A stretch of 64,000 nt of DNA from Flavipsychrobacter sp. (GTDB lineage Bacteria; Bacteroidota; Bacteroidia; Chitinophagales; Chitinophagaceae), in contig JAJNBJ010000025.1 of assembly GCA_021155965.1 (NCBI GenBank), forward strand, positions 1 through 64,000, written 5' to 3'. The notes under the pieces were generated by a model. That model had not been told where the DNA came from. It worked only from the letters and a program-made list of their open reading frames with translations, and did not search any database. The position numbers were made by a program, and so were the translations under genes. Numbering within the stretch: position 1 is the first letter of the stretch; every line of letters starts with the position of its first letter. Of the stretch, positions 1 to 9,500 are shown piece by piece.

Positions 1-261
1 GCCCAACAAATGTAAAGCGTATTTAGGATTAACTTATTTTTGTAAACACAGGCTAGGATTAGCCGTAAACAGTGTCAACTTTTTTCAGGACGATACAGAT
101 CGAATTATGTAACGAATTCCCCTAATTATTTCAATTCTTCTGTTAGCGATACAATTGATGCTTCCTATGTTGATACCAGCGGTAATTTTTACAAAGTAGA
201 TATTGATGGAAACGGACTAACGGATATCATAATTTCCGGAAAAGTTTGGTCAGTTGCGATT

Positions 262-882
262 ATGGATATGGGTGAAAAATACATTGCGTATGACATAGGT
301 ATTTCCGGTTTCCTTTTTGGTCTTCCTTATTCCTTTGAAAAGCCTGTTCAGTTACCTGATCAAACAATCGTTTTGTTATGTCATCGTAACCAAGAAAAGT
401 GGGAAGTCATAAAGGGTTATGAAACGCGTCATCTTACATTTGATACGCTGGTTTTTAAATACAACTCTTTTGTTGAGTATAAAGCTTCCCATTTATCCCT
501 AGGCATTAAACAGATTGATATCGAAGTCCGGCCGTACTCGGGTTCTGGTTTTTATATAGAGATCAATAAAAATGGAGATGCCCACTATTATAGTAAATAC
601 TCCTATCGTAAAATTGCCTCTATTGCTGATTTGGTTTGTACGATGGAGGATTATAAGCGCAAGGAATTATGGAATTTACTAGCTTACATTAATGCTGCAT
701 CCTTGAACGATAATTATGTTTTTCGTTCGTTCCGTGAAAGTATCGCACGTTTCAATATATATTTTGATGATGGTTCGGTAAAAAAAATAGAGGATTATGC
801 GCTCGCTGGTACAATGGGGCTACGAGCAGTATACAATCGGATATATGAGCTGAAGGAGTGTAAAAGTTGGGTAAAAAGATAG
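262..882 (+). CDS. Hypothetical protein, 5' end probably damaged
   Basis: I do not recognise the family. The 206-residue frame from the ATG at 262 reads on without a stop from position 46, and the extra upstream residues look coding: they include a calcium-loop-like stretch, DIDGNGLTD (about 205-231), typical of VCBS/FG-GAP repeats. No ATG, GTG or TTG lies between 46 and 262 in this frame, and there is no clear ribosome site before 262. A second open frame runs from position 2 to a T run near 79-86. Joining the two frames there by one base would give a single longer protein that starts outside the window. The gene is AT-rich and ends just before the convergent recR. The 3' part is probably real coding sequence; the start is unreliable. 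Confidence 0.5.
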   Translation: MDMGEKYIAYDIGISGFLFGLPYSFEKPVQLPDQTIVLLCHRNQEKWEVIKGYETRHLTFDTLVFKYNSFVEYKASHLSLGIKQIDIEVRPYSGSGFYIEINKNGDAHYYSKYSYRKIASIADLVCTMEDYKRKELWNLLAYINAASLNDNYVFRSFRESIARFNIYFDDGSVKKIEDYALAGTMGLRAVYNRIYELKECKSWVKR

Positions 883-916
883 CTGATGACGCCTGCTTTT
901 TCATTTTTACTCGTTC

Positions 917-1543
917 TCATTTCCCCTGTATCGTCACATAATTTTCAATCGGCAGGCGCTTGGCTATAGAGCGCGCAAGGGTCATTTCATCCGCATATTC
1001 CAGTTCGCCGCCAAACGAGATGCCACGCGCAATGGTGGTAATAGTAACCGGCAGGTCCTTTAGCTGTCGGGCTATGTAATAAACTGTTGTATCGCCCTCA
1101 ATGGTAGGGCTTAGCGCCATTATTATTTCTGTGGCGTCATCGTTCTTTATCCTGTTGTGCAGTGTGCCTATATTCAGTTGTTCCGGGCCTATGCCGTCAA
1201 GAGGGGAGAGGATACCTCCAAGCACGTGGTATAGCCCGTTATATTGCTGCGTGCTTTCTATGGCTATCACATCTCTTATCGTCTCCACCACGCATATCTG
1301 GTGGCGGTTCCGCCCATTGTTCACACATATACCACATACCTCGCTGTCCGATACATTATGACATTCCTTACAAAATTTTACCCCATGTCTCATCCTTGAT
1401 ACTGCTCCCGTAAACTCATCCACTTCTCCTTCTTCCAGGCGCAGCAGTTGCAGCACCATCCGCAAAGCCGTCTTCTTCCCAATGCCCGGCAGTTTCGCAA
1501 ACTCCTGCACAGCATCCTCTACCAGTTTCGATGAAAATATCAT
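917..1543 (-). CDS. recR: Recombination mediator RecR
   Basis: RecR works with RecF and RecO to load RecA onto gapped, SSB-coated DNA during recombinational repair. The 208-residue length fits the family. The helix-hairpin-helix LPGIGKKTA lies at about residues 18-26. A four-cysteine zinc finger follows (C58, C61, C70, C73), then a Toprim domain beginning near residue 83 and the usual C-terminal hook. The ATG start MIFSSKLVEDAV is typical. It is the first of three minus-strand genes here that end with recF about 0.9 kb upstream, with the Fic gene between them. Confidence 0.97.
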   Translation of the reverse strand: MIFSSKLVEDAVQEFAKLPGIGKKTALRMVLQLLRLEEGEVDEFTGAVSRMRHGVKFCKECHNVSDSEVCGICVNNGRNRHQICVVETIRDVIAIESTQQYNGLYHVLGGILSPLDGIGPEQLNIGTLHNRIKNDDATEIIMALSPTIEGDTTVYYIARQLKDLPVTITTIARGISFGGELEYADEMTLARSIAKRLPIENYVTIQGK

Positions 1544-1577
1544 TACGTCAAAAGTAAATCAAAATCCTGATTAGGAT

Positions 1578-2363
1578 TTATCCTTCCAGGGACTCCGGCA
1601 ACATTAATAAAAATGGGATGCAACGTTCCCATTTCAGTGTATAGTAGTTATAGCCGAGTGATATATTTTTATAATACGCGGCGCGATTATCCCAATAATA
1701 TTTTTCAGAGTATATAGACCATACTGCCGCGCCCAGTTTTTTTACCAGGAACCATTTTTCCAGCAAGCGTGCTATCCGCCCATTGCCATCAGCAAAAGGA
1801 TGTATGAAAGCTATCCATAAATGTATCATTGATGCATAGTAGAAAGTCTCCTTATAGCTTAGCTTCTGATCTAGTAAGATCGAAATATCTCCAAATAACT
1901 TCCTGACCTCCTCCTTAATATTTTCAGGTTCTACAGCAAGGTATACAGGTCGGCCGGTGCTGTTGTCAAATACACCCACCGGGTTTTTCCTGTATTTACC
2001 CCTTTCTTTTGCTATAAGTAATGTCTCAGACAATATTTTATGGGCAGCCAGGAAGTTACTTACTGTCAGTTCTTTTTCTGCTGCAAATCCATATGCTTTC
2101 GCCAGGTCTTCTATCTCTTTGAATTCTTTCTTTTTGCCGGTGGTCTTTTTGCCGCGGTTGTTCATAAATGAATTCAGGTCAAGAGAATTGCCTTCGATAT
2201 TGGAAGAGAACACCGATGAAGCAATAATATAATAATCAAAATCCTCAATAGAATAATTTGAACGGGACTTTAAATTGTTGGATACTTTAAGCCAGTCGGC
2301 ATGACATTTTACGGAGTATGGTTTAAGATACTCAGGAGATATGAACGTCAATTTATTCGCCAT
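1578..2363 (-). CDS. Fic family protein, class II (self-inhibited AMP-transferase type)
   Basis: Fic enzymes transfer AMP or another nucleotide moiety to hydroxyl groups of target proteins. The catalytic motif HPFADGNGRIAR is at residues 188-199, with the catalytic His188 and the phosphate-binding GNGR loop intact. An N-terminal inhibitory motif of class II Fic proteins, SSNIEGN with Glu57, lies at about residues 53-59, so the enzyme should be auto-inhibited. Residues 123-140 (KYRKNPVGVFDNSTGRPV) form the flap region usual in the family. It lies between recF and recR on the same strand, with 35-bp gaps on both sides. No separate antitoxin is visible, as expected for class II. The target is unknown. 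Confidence 0.92.
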   Translation of the reverse strand: MANKLTFISPEYLKPYSVKCHADWLKVSNNLKSRSNYSIEDFDYYIIASSVFSSNIEGNSLDLNSFMNNRGKKTTGKKKEFKEIEDLAKAYGFAAEKELTVSNFLAAHKILSETLLIAKERGKYRKNPVGVFDNSTGRPVYLAVEPENIKEEVRKLFGDISILLDQKLSYKETFYYASMIHLWIAFIHPFADGNGRIARLLEKWFLVKKLGAAVWSIYSEKYYWDNRAAYYKNISLGYNYYTLKWERCIPFLLMLPESLEG

Positions 2364-2397
2364 TGGATGTTATAAAATTACACAATTCACGTTGCTG

Positions 2398-3474
2398 TTA
2401 CAAATAAATATACCCCACTTCAGCCCCCGTACCAAATGCCTGCCTGATGCGCTCCGGGTGCGTATCGGTAAGTATCACCTGCCCGAAATCATCGCCGTTT
2501 ATTATGTGCAGCAGCGCTTCCATGCGGCTTTGGTCCAACTTTTCAAAAATATCATCAAGCAGCAATATAGGCAGGTGGCCTTGCACTTTGCTCAGGTAGG
2601 CATATTGTGCCAGTTTCATCGCAAACAAAAAACTTTTCTTCTGCCCCTGCGATCCGAATTGTTTCAATTGCAGGTTATTTACACTAAAGTCCCAGTCGTC
2701 TTTATGTATGCCTCGTAGAGTACGTTGATAGCGTAGGTCATGCTGCAGGTTCTGCGCAAGCCAGTCCTTTAATGGTTTTTGCGAAAGGTCACTGGTATAA
2801 ACTACATTCACCGGTTCTTTACCGCCACACAATCTATGGTAAAAATTATCAAGCAATGGCAGAAATTGCTCCAGAAATATTTTACGCTGCTCGTATATGT
2901 ATGCAGCATCCATATCCATCTCTGCATTATAATAATCCAGTTCAGTATAGTCGGCTGACGGCTTTACTGATTGGTTCTTTAGCCATGCATTGCGCTGCAA
3001 CAACAATCGCTGATAATGCATGAGCTTTTCCAAATATGTTTTGTCCACCTGCCCTAATATGCTGTCCACCCATTTGCGGCGCAACTCACTGCTGCCATTT
3101 ATCAGTTCGGTATCATCCGGGGCTATCATCACAGCAGAATAAACTCCTATATGATCGGTCACCTTCTCATATTCTACATCATTGGCATATATCTCTTTTT
3201 TACCTGCTTTCCATTTGCAGCTAATGCTTTCCTCCTTGCCTTGGCGGTTAAAATTCCCGGTCACTCTAAACCCATCCAACCCATTTTGCACACTATTTTG
3301 CTGGTAGGCACTAAAGTAGCTCTTGGTGTAGCACAGGTAATAAACGGCATCCAGCAGGTTGGTTTTGCCGCTTCCGTTAGGGCCGGTAATACAGGTCACA
3401 GGCGACATAAATTCATATGTCGCTGCACTATAATTACGGTATTGTAATAGTGTTATTTTATTAATACTGTTCAA
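2398..3474 (-). CDS. recF: DNA replication/repair protein RecF
   Basis: RecF is an SMC-like ATPase that binds DNA gaps and acts with RecO and RecR. Walker A (GPNGSGKT) is at residues 31-38. The Walker B region LLLDDIFEKLD lies near residues 309-319, preceded by the signature stretch FGSQGQKKS. The length of 358 residues is normal. It is transcribed divergently from pdhA, and a minus-strand TAAATTTG element lies 40 bp upstream. Confidence 0.96.
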   Translation of the reverse strand: MNSINKITLLQYRNYSAATYEFMSPVTCITGPNGSGKTNLLDAVYYLCYTKSYFSAYQQNSVQNGLDGFRVTGNFNRQGKEESISCKWKAGKKEIYANDVEYEKVTDHIGVYSAVMIAPDDTELINGSSELRRKWVDSILGQVDKTYLEKLMHYQRLLLQRNAWLKNQSVKPSADYTELDYYNAEMDMDAAYIYEQRKIFLEQFLPLLDNFYHRLCGGKEPVNVVYTSDLSQKPLKDWLAQNLQHDLRYQRTLRGIHKDDWDFSVNNLQLKQFGSQGQKKSFLFAMKLAQYAYLSKVQGHLPILLLDDIFEKLDQSRMEALLHIINGDDFGQVILTDTHPERIRQAFGTGAEVGYIYL

Positions 3475-3513
3475 AGCCGCGGATAGATAGAAAAGTTTTT
3501 ATAAATTCGCACC

Positions 3514-3521
3514 CAAATTTA
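3514..3521 (-). promoter_or_regulatory. Candidate -7 element of recF promoter
   Basis: Read on the minus strand this is TAAATTTG, a perfect match to the Bacteroidota TAnnTTTG element. It lies in the recF-pdhA divergent gap about 40 bp before recF. I see no convincing -33 TTTG at the usual 19-20 bp spacing, so support is moderate. Confidence 0.45.
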
Positions 3522-3528
3522 CACAATA

Positions 3529-4521
3529 GTGCAGAATCCATTTGGCAAAGAAACATATTTGCGTTGGTATGAGATGATGTTACTGCTTCGCCGCTTCGAA
3601 GAAAAGGCGGGACAGCTATACGGAATGCAAAAAATTAGGGGTTTTTGCCATTTGTACATTGGGCAGGAGGCTGTTGCTGCCGGTATAATGTCTGCAACAC
3701 GAGAAGATGATAACCTGATCACTGCTTACCGCGATCACGGCCTGGCGATAATGAAAGGCATTTCTGCTAAGGAATGTATGGCTGAACTATATGGTAAAGC
3801 CACGGGTTGCACTAAGGGAAAAGGGGGCAGCATGCACTTCTTCTCTAAGGAAAAAAGGTTCTTTGGTGGGCATGGCATAGTAGGTGGGCAGATAGGTTTA
3901 GGAGCCGGTATCGCATTTGCAGAGCAGTATAACGAAACAGACAGGGCTACTCTCTGTTTGTTTGGCGATGGCGCTGCAAGGCAGGGCTTGTTGCACGAGA
4001 CCTTCAACATGGCTGTGCTGTGGCAGTTGCCGGTAGTGTTCATATGTGAGAACAACTATTATGCAATGGGTACCTCAGTAGAGCGTACGTCAAAGGTCCT
4101 GGATATATACCGCTTGGCAGATGCATACGACATGCCGGGTGACAGCATAGATGGCATGAGCTGCGAAGAGGTGCATAAAGGGATTGAAAGGGCTGTGCGC
4201 CGCGCACGTGAGGGTGGCGGGCCAACCTTCCTTGAGATAAAGACCTACCGCTACCGCGGCCACTCCATGAGTGATCCGGCTAAGTACCGTACTAAGGAAG
4301 AACTGGAAGAGTATAAGGAAAAAGACCCCATAACACAGGTATTAAAAACTATTACCGAGAACAACTGGGCGACTGAAGAAGAGATAAACATGATCAACGA
4401 AAAGGTAAAAATGGAAGTGGAGGAATCAGTTCAGTTTGCAGAAGAAAGCCCCTGGCCGGATGACAATGAACTGTATAAGGATATATACATGGACCAGGAT
4501 TATCCTTTTATCGTAGATTAA
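3529..4521 (+). CDS. pdhA: Pyruvate dehydrogenase E1 component subunit alpha
   Basis: This is the thiamine-diphosphate subunit that decarboxylates pyruvate in the pyruvate dehydrogenase complex. The TPP/Mg motif runs from GDG at residues 146-148 to CENN at 173-176. The conserved loop YRYRGHSMSDPAKYR follows in the C-terminal third. The N-terminal RWYEMMLLLRRFEEKAG is typical of E1-alpha, so the GTG at 3529 is a reasonable start, because the next ATG would cut this helix. No E1-beta or E2 gene follows; the next gene is a TPR protein, so the rest of the complex is encoded elsewhere. A 2-oxoisovalerate dehydrogenase alpha subunit is the less likely alternative. Confidence 0.93.
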   Translation: MQNPFGKETYLRWYEMMLLLRRFEEKAGQLYGMQKIRGFCHLYIGQEAVAAGIMSATREDDNLITAYRDHGLAIMKGISAKECMAELYGKATGCTKGKGGSMHFFSKEKRFFGGHGIVGGQIGLGAGIAFAEQYNETDRATLCLFGDGAARQGLLHETFNMAVLWQLPVVFICENNYYAMGTSVERTSKVLDIYRLADAYDMPGDSIDGMSCEEVHKGIERAVRRAREGGGPTFLEIKTYRYRGHSMSDPAKYRTKEELEEYKEKDPITQVLKTITENNWATEEEINMINEKVKMEVEESVQFAEESPWPDDNELYKDIYMDQDYPFIVD

Positions 4522-4525
4522 CCCG

Positions 4526-4647
4526 AAACCCCTAAAGGGGCCTTATTTATTGAGTGATTAAAAGAGAAATAAACAAAACAATAAACTAAATTAAAATACC
4601 ATTCCCCAGGTAACATAGAAAAGCCCCTTTAGGGGTTTGGGGTTTAA
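4526..4647. repeat. Inverted pair of CCCCTAAAGGGG extragenic palindromes
   Basis: AAACCCCTAAAGGGGCC at 4526-4542 and its reverse, AAGCCCCTTTAGGGGTTTGG at 4621-4640, face each other across about 80 bp of AT-rich spacer. Each copy is nearly palindromic. The same arrangement recurs at 18436-18531 with an unrelated spacer, which suggests a paired REP-like element. It could also end pdhA transcription. Confidence 0.7.
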
Positions 4648-4652
4648 TAACA

Positions 4653-5357
4653 ATGGCAAATTCAGCAAGAACCCAACCCGGTACTCCCGGCACAGAAAAA
4701 CCTGCAGTCTATACAGAATCCAACCCAATGGATAATGTGATTGTTTTTTATGAGAAGAAGAAAAAGATGATCAATACTACTGTTTCAGTTATACTGGTAG
4801 TAGTAGTAGGTTATTTTGCTTATACAAAATTATACAAGGCCCCGGCAGAAGAAAAAGCATCCACAGCATTATCAATACCTGTGAATTACTACATGGCTGA
4901 TTCGCTGAACATGGCTTTGAATGGCGATGGCAAAAATCCCGGCTTCATAAAAATAGCTAAGAAGTACTCTGGTACTGCTGCCGGTAACCTTGCGCACTAT
5001 TATATGGGCATCAGCTACCTGCGTATGGGCGATCACAAGAATGCTATTAAAGAATTGAGCGATTTTGATGGTAAGGGCACAACTGTAGGCCATATGGCTT
5101 CAGGCGTTCTGGGCCAGGCTTATATGGAGAGCGGCGACAACGCAAAAGCTATAGACGCTTTCAAAAAAGCTACCGAAGATAAGAATGATGGTGTTGTTAC
5201 GCCCATGTACCTCTACCAGATGGGCCTTGCTTACGAGGCAGCTAACAATGCTAACGAGGCCAAAGCAGCTTACAAGCGCATCAGGGATGAATATCCAAAG
5301 AGCCAGCAGGCACGCGATATAGATAAAGACCTTGCACGTCTTGGCGAAGTGAACTAA
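4653..5357 (+). CDS. Membrane-anchored tetratricopeptide repeat protein (YfgM-like)
   Basis: The protein has 234 residues with a cytoplasmic N-terminus, one membrane segment at about residues 40-57 and an exported helical domain with TPR-like repeats (for example AHYYMGISYLRMGDHKNAIKEL and YLYQMGLAYEAANNANEAKAAY). This layout matches YfgM-type proteins, which associate with the translocon and periplasmic chaperones; that role is inferred from topology only. The last repeats end in the usual YPKSQQARDIDKDLARLGE. It lies directly upstream of ribH and has its own terminator hairpin. Confidence 0.85.
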   Translation: MANSARTQPGTPGTEKPAVYTESNPMDNVIVFYEKKKKMINTTVSVILVVVVGYFAYTKLYKAPAEEKASTALSIPVNYYMADSLNMALNGDGKNPGFIKIAKKYSGTAAGNLAHYYMGISYLRMGDHKNAIKELSDFDGKGTTVGHMASGVLGQAYMESGDNAKAIDAFKKATEDKNDGVVTPMYLYQMGLAYEAANNANEAKAAYKRIRDEYPKSQQARDIDKDLARLGEVN

Positions 5358-5382
5358 AAAACGTTCTTTAAAACATATGCTT

Positions 5383-5421
5383 CCCCTTTTTTACCTTTAT
5401 GGTGAAAAAGGGGATTTTTTT
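5383..5421 (+). terminator. Rho-independent terminator after the TPR gene
   Basis: CCCC-TTTTTT-ACC (5383-5395) pairs with GGTGAAAAAGGGG (5401-5413) across a TTTAT loop. This gives a 13-bp stem with one G-T pair, followed by A and seven T (5415-5421). The T tract runs directly into the ribH start codon at 5422. Confidence 0.85.
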
Positions 5422-5925
5422 ATGGCGCAATCGAAAGACAGCATTGGTTTACTGGATACACAACAACTGGAGTCGTTACACCAGGCTAAGGTATCCATTG
5501 TCTATACCGAATGGAACGAGAAGATAGTGCGTGAACTGCTGAATGGCTGCGAGAGCATGATGCACCGCTTTAAAGGCGATATTATAGAGAAGATAATTGT
5601 GCCCGGCAGCTTTGAATTACCGTTTGCCTGCAAGCAGCATTGGGAAAAGTATAAGGATAAAATTGAAAGACCCGAAGCCATTATTGCATTTGGTGCAGTG
5701 ATACGCGGCGGCACTCCTCATTTCGATTATGTATGCAAAGCAGTAACTGAAGGTATCGTTCAACTAAATCTCATGCTGCCTATACCTGTCATCTTCGGTG
5801 TGCTCACTCTAGACAATGAAGACCAGGCATGGGAGCGACTCGGCGGCAGCCACGGTCATAAAGGTGAAGAGGCTGCTATAACGGCGTTGAAGATGATAAA
5901 AATGGGGAGGGGGAGAGCTATTTAA
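5422..5925 (+). CDS. ribH: 6,7-dimethyl-8-ribityllumazine synthase
   Basis: RibH condenses the ribityl-uracil intermediate with dihydroxybutanone phosphate to give lumazine, the last precursor of riboflavin. The active-site block GAVIRGGTPHFDYV is at residues 91-104, with catalytic His100. PGSFELPFA is at 61-69 and LGGSHGHKG lies near the C-terminus. I chose the ATG at 5422 (MAQSKDSIG, 167 residues) because the upstream in-frame ATG at 5377 would translate through the terminator hairpin of the previous gene. The 3' end overlaps the convergent DUF5615 gene by 8 bp. Its pathway partner ribBA lies about 10 kb away. Confidence 0.95.
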   Translation: MAQSKDSIGLLDTQQLESLHQAKVSIVYTEWNEKIVRELLNGCESMMHRFKGDIIEKIIVPGSFELPFACKQHWEKYKDKIERPEAIIAFGAVIRGGTPHFDYVCKAVTEGIVQLNLMLPIPVIFGVLTLDNEDQAWERLGGSHGHKGEEAAITALKMIKMGRGRAI

Positions 5926-6256
5926 CAATAATGGGATTACCTTTCTCGTTAATTTCTGAATTGAGCATCGAGTTTATTTGAGGCGATAATTTTGTTAAAA
6001 TCACATAGCTATTGATGGATGCTGTAAGTACAAAAACGATTGTGGAATACTTGGCAAAGTTTTGTTGATGCTGTAAGTTTTTATCAAAAGTCAGCAATGC
6101 ATCGAAATTGTGGACTTCCAGAAGTTTCATCAGCTCGCCATTTTTAATGCCATTCCACTCCATCTCCCTAACTGTATGAACTTCATGTTCAGGAAAATCC
6201 TGTTTTAACTTTTTGGGAAGGTTTTCATCAAGCAACAGCTTCATATAGTTGCTCAA
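5918..6256 (-). CDS. DUF5615 PIN-like protein, putative toxin
   Basis: The 112-residue protein begins MKLLLDENLPKKLKQDFP (from residue 5), the acidic first strand of the DUF5615/Mut7-C PIN-like fold. The later motif ALLTFDKNLQHQQN provides a second acidic cluster. Family members are presumed RNases that act as toxins of type II systems; activity here is not shown. Its start overlaps the end of the DUF433 gene by 29 bp, the usual order for this pair, with antitoxin first. Confidence 0.85.
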   Translation of the reverse strand: MSNYMKLLLDENLPKKLKQDFPEHEVHTVREMEWNGIKNGELMKLLEVHNFDALLTFDKNLQHQQNFAKYSTIVFVLTASINSYVILTKLSPQINSMLNSEINEKGNPIIVK

Positions 6257-6467
6257 AGTTTTTTGAGGTCATTATTTTATTTGCAATATCAAGCAATGCA
6301 ATAGCTTGTTCCTTGGAAACGGTAGGGAAATCATCCAGGAATTCATCAAGTGATACCCCTGTTTCAAGATGGTCGAAAAGGGATTCTACGGGAACACGGG
6401 TTCCTGTAAATACGGGTTGTCCCCCTAAAATATCTTTATCTATAGTTATGATACTACGGATATCCAT
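6228..6467 (-). CDS. DUF433 domain protein, putative antitoxin
   Basis: The 79-residue protein has the core DUF433 motif ITIDKDILGGQPVFTGTRV near residues 7-25, then VESLFDHLETG and a helix-turn-helix-like stretch. DUF433 proteins are small DNA-binding partners of DUF5615/PIN-like proteins. The 3' overlap with the DUF5615 gene indicates translational coupling and a two-gene toxin-antitoxin operon. Confidence 0.87.
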   Translation of the reverse strand: MDIRSIITIDKDILGGQPVFTGTRVPVESLFDHLETGVSLDEFLDDFPTVSKEQAIALLDIANKIMTSKNFEQLYEAVA

Positions 6468-6501
6468 GATATAAAGTTACAAAAAATTGCCGACACTCGA
6501 A

Positions 6502-9500
6502 TCACCGCTTTATCAGCAGCGCCCCCGTAAAAACCTCCTTCCCACCGGTCACATTCTTTGTATTAAGCTTTACAAGATAATAGTAGGTGCCGTCGGGTAC
6601 AAGGGTATTATTCTTTCTCATTCCATACCAGTCATTCTGGTAGTTCCCCTGTTCAAACATCAGGTCCCCCCATTTATCAAACACCTGCACGGTATTGGTA
6701 GGGTATTGGGCAAGGTTCTCAATTATCCATGTATCATTCACCCCATCTCCATTGGGCGTTACACCATTACGTACAATAATGTCAGCACAACTATCCGGCA
6801 CTTCAGCAGATATGCTCACTTTGCAACCGTTCTTATCGGTTATGGTCAGCGTATAGCTATCCGCGATGATATCCGTAAGCTCGTTACTGGTTGAATTATT
6901 CGACCAAAGATATTTGTAGGGTTGGTAGCCGCCCTTTACATCAGGAATGATACTGCCTTTTTTCGACCGGCATATATCGGTATGCACCTCCAGTGCAAGT
7001 TGCAGAGAGTCTGGTTCCGTAATGGTAAAACTATCTGTCCTTATACAGTTCGTTGCTGGTTCTTTCGTTACAACAGAATATGTGCCCGGCACAAGGCTGT
7101 CTATAGATGACGTTGTCGCACCTGTAGACCATTTATATTCATACGGAGGTATTCCCCCGCTCACCTGCAAGCTGATACTGCCGTTATCCTCGCCATAGCA
7201 CCTTACGTCGTTAACCGTGCTTGTCATCGCCAGCGAGGAGGGTGCAACTGTAACAGTGAAAGTATCCTTGTTGATGCAGCCATTGCTGTCCGGACCTACG
7301 GTGTACAATATGGTTGCACTTCCAATACCATTTGCTGTTATGGTGCCGCCCAAACTTATGGATATAACGGAAGTATCTGAAGCTTCCCATATGCCACCAC
7401 TTATGGTTTCCAGGAGTGTTACTGTGCCTCCCGGGCATAGCTTCGCCTTACCCGTTATATTCCCGGGATCAGGTAATGGATTTACTGTTACCGTAATAGT
7501 AGCAATGCAGCCTGTGTCTATATAGTAAGAAATGATGGTTATGGCCGCACTGATGCCTTTCACTGTTCCGCTATCAGAGACCATCGCAATACGGTCATTA
7601 GCGCTTTGCCACGTAGCGCCTGTAAGGTTGCCATGCAGCATAACAGTATCTCCAACGCACATGTCTTGTTTCCCTGATACTATGGGCATTGGCATAACTG
7701 TTACGGTTTTTGTCGTGGTGGCCGTGCCGCAACTGTTGGATACCGAATAGCTGATAATGGCCGTGCCTGTAGCAACACCTGTAACAGAACCACCAAGCAG
7801 GGTTATATTGCTGTCAATGGTGTTCCATGTTCCGCCGGGTACAGTTGGGGTCAGGTATATGATATCGCCCAGGCAAATAGTTGATGGCCCGTTAAGTATG
7901 CCCGCATCCGGTTGTGGGTTAACGGTCACTGTTGCAGTGGCATAGCAGGTCCCGCCTATTACATAGGTAATTAATGCGTTTCCTCCCGAAATGCCTGTTA
8001 CCACACCACCTGCCGATACTGTAGCAATTGTGGGCGCACCCGACAACCAGATACCGCCCGGCACCAGGTTTGTCATGGCTAGGCTGTCTGTAACGCATAC
8101 CACGCCCCCGGTCATCGGCGAAGGAATAGCGTATACATTAAAAGGCAAAGTAACAAAGCAGCCACCTGCTAATAGGTATGTGATGGTGCAAGTGCCTGCT
8201 GACACACCAGTAACCGATCCCCCTGAAGTAATTGTGGCTATGCCGGGGTTACTGCTTATCCAATTGCCGCGGGGTGTGGCGTCCGAGAGTAATGTAGTCG
8301 CGCCTTCGCAAATAGCATTGATCCCCGTTATAGGTGCTGCGCCTGGATATAATACAACAATAGTGCTTGCGGTATCTGTAACTCCAAAGGAAGCTCTTAC
8401 AACGTAATATGTGCCGGCCGATCCTGCAGTAGTGTGCGGAATGACCGGGTTTTGCACCGTGCTGGTGAAGCCTCCCGGCCCATACCACCTCCAGGTATAA
8501 CTACAGCCACCGGTTGAGGTTATTGAGCTTAATTTCAGCGTGTCTCCAATACATATAGGCCCATTGTTGGATGCAGACAGCGGGCCACGGGCGCTGTCCA
8601 GGTTAGTGCTGTCGCCAAATATGTAGTAATACGAAAAGCTGGCGCTGTCCCCGGCAGCTATTGTACCAATATTGAACACCAGCCCGATGGCTATGTCTCC
8701 CGGGTAATTTACACCAACATTATAGAATGCAGGGGTATAGGTCTGGTTCCAGCAGGCGGCAAGGTCTACCGTCGAAGCCATAGGCCACATATTGTATATA
8801 AAAGCCACAGCACGTGCATCTATTGTGCCAAGGCCCATGTAGCAGTACGGGCGGGTTATGGCTTGTGCTTTTACTAAAACCCTGTGGATCAGGTCGTTTT
8901 GGTATATAACCCTGTTGTTGGTAGGGAAGCCGCCTCCCGTCCATGTTTGGTCAGCATCCGGGTCGCAACTGCGCAGGTAATAAATTCCTGGCAATGCTGT
9001 TCCGGTCATATTACGCAGGCGCACATTCATCGTTACCCACGAGGCATTCGTGTCAACCATGGTTTCCATTTTTATGTCCAGTGTGCCATTTGCATTTCCT
9101 GCCCAGGTAGCTGTGGCGCCCCCGCAGGTGTTTGAGTAGGAAACAATATTTCCCGTCAGGCTAAAGCCTGGTGTCACTGAATAGGTGCCTGTGGGATTCT
9201 GGAAAGCCTGCCCTCGCCCTATGCTCGTTTGTATCTCCCATCCTTCAAATGGATGGCCTGCATAGGTATAATCACCCATGTATGGTGTGCTGCCTGTCGC
9301 CCAGCCATCATGCCCCCAATCATACACCGCCCCTATTGCTGCGCCCGGTGTGTGTGCTGTGGTGCAGCACAACGGATGCGGATGATAACCGGCGGGAGAT
9401 GGGCTTGCGCCGCCAACGAACCATTCCTGCATAGCCCTATTTCCAGCCATCGGCCCTGCAGAAAAGCATTGGTGCCCACTATCTGGCCATAGGCAGGACA

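Noticed and set aside
5377-5421. Upstream ATG of ribH at 5377
   Set aside because: Translation from it would pass through the terminator hairpin, and the added residues (MLPLFYLYGEKGDFF) do not belong to the lumazine synthase fold.
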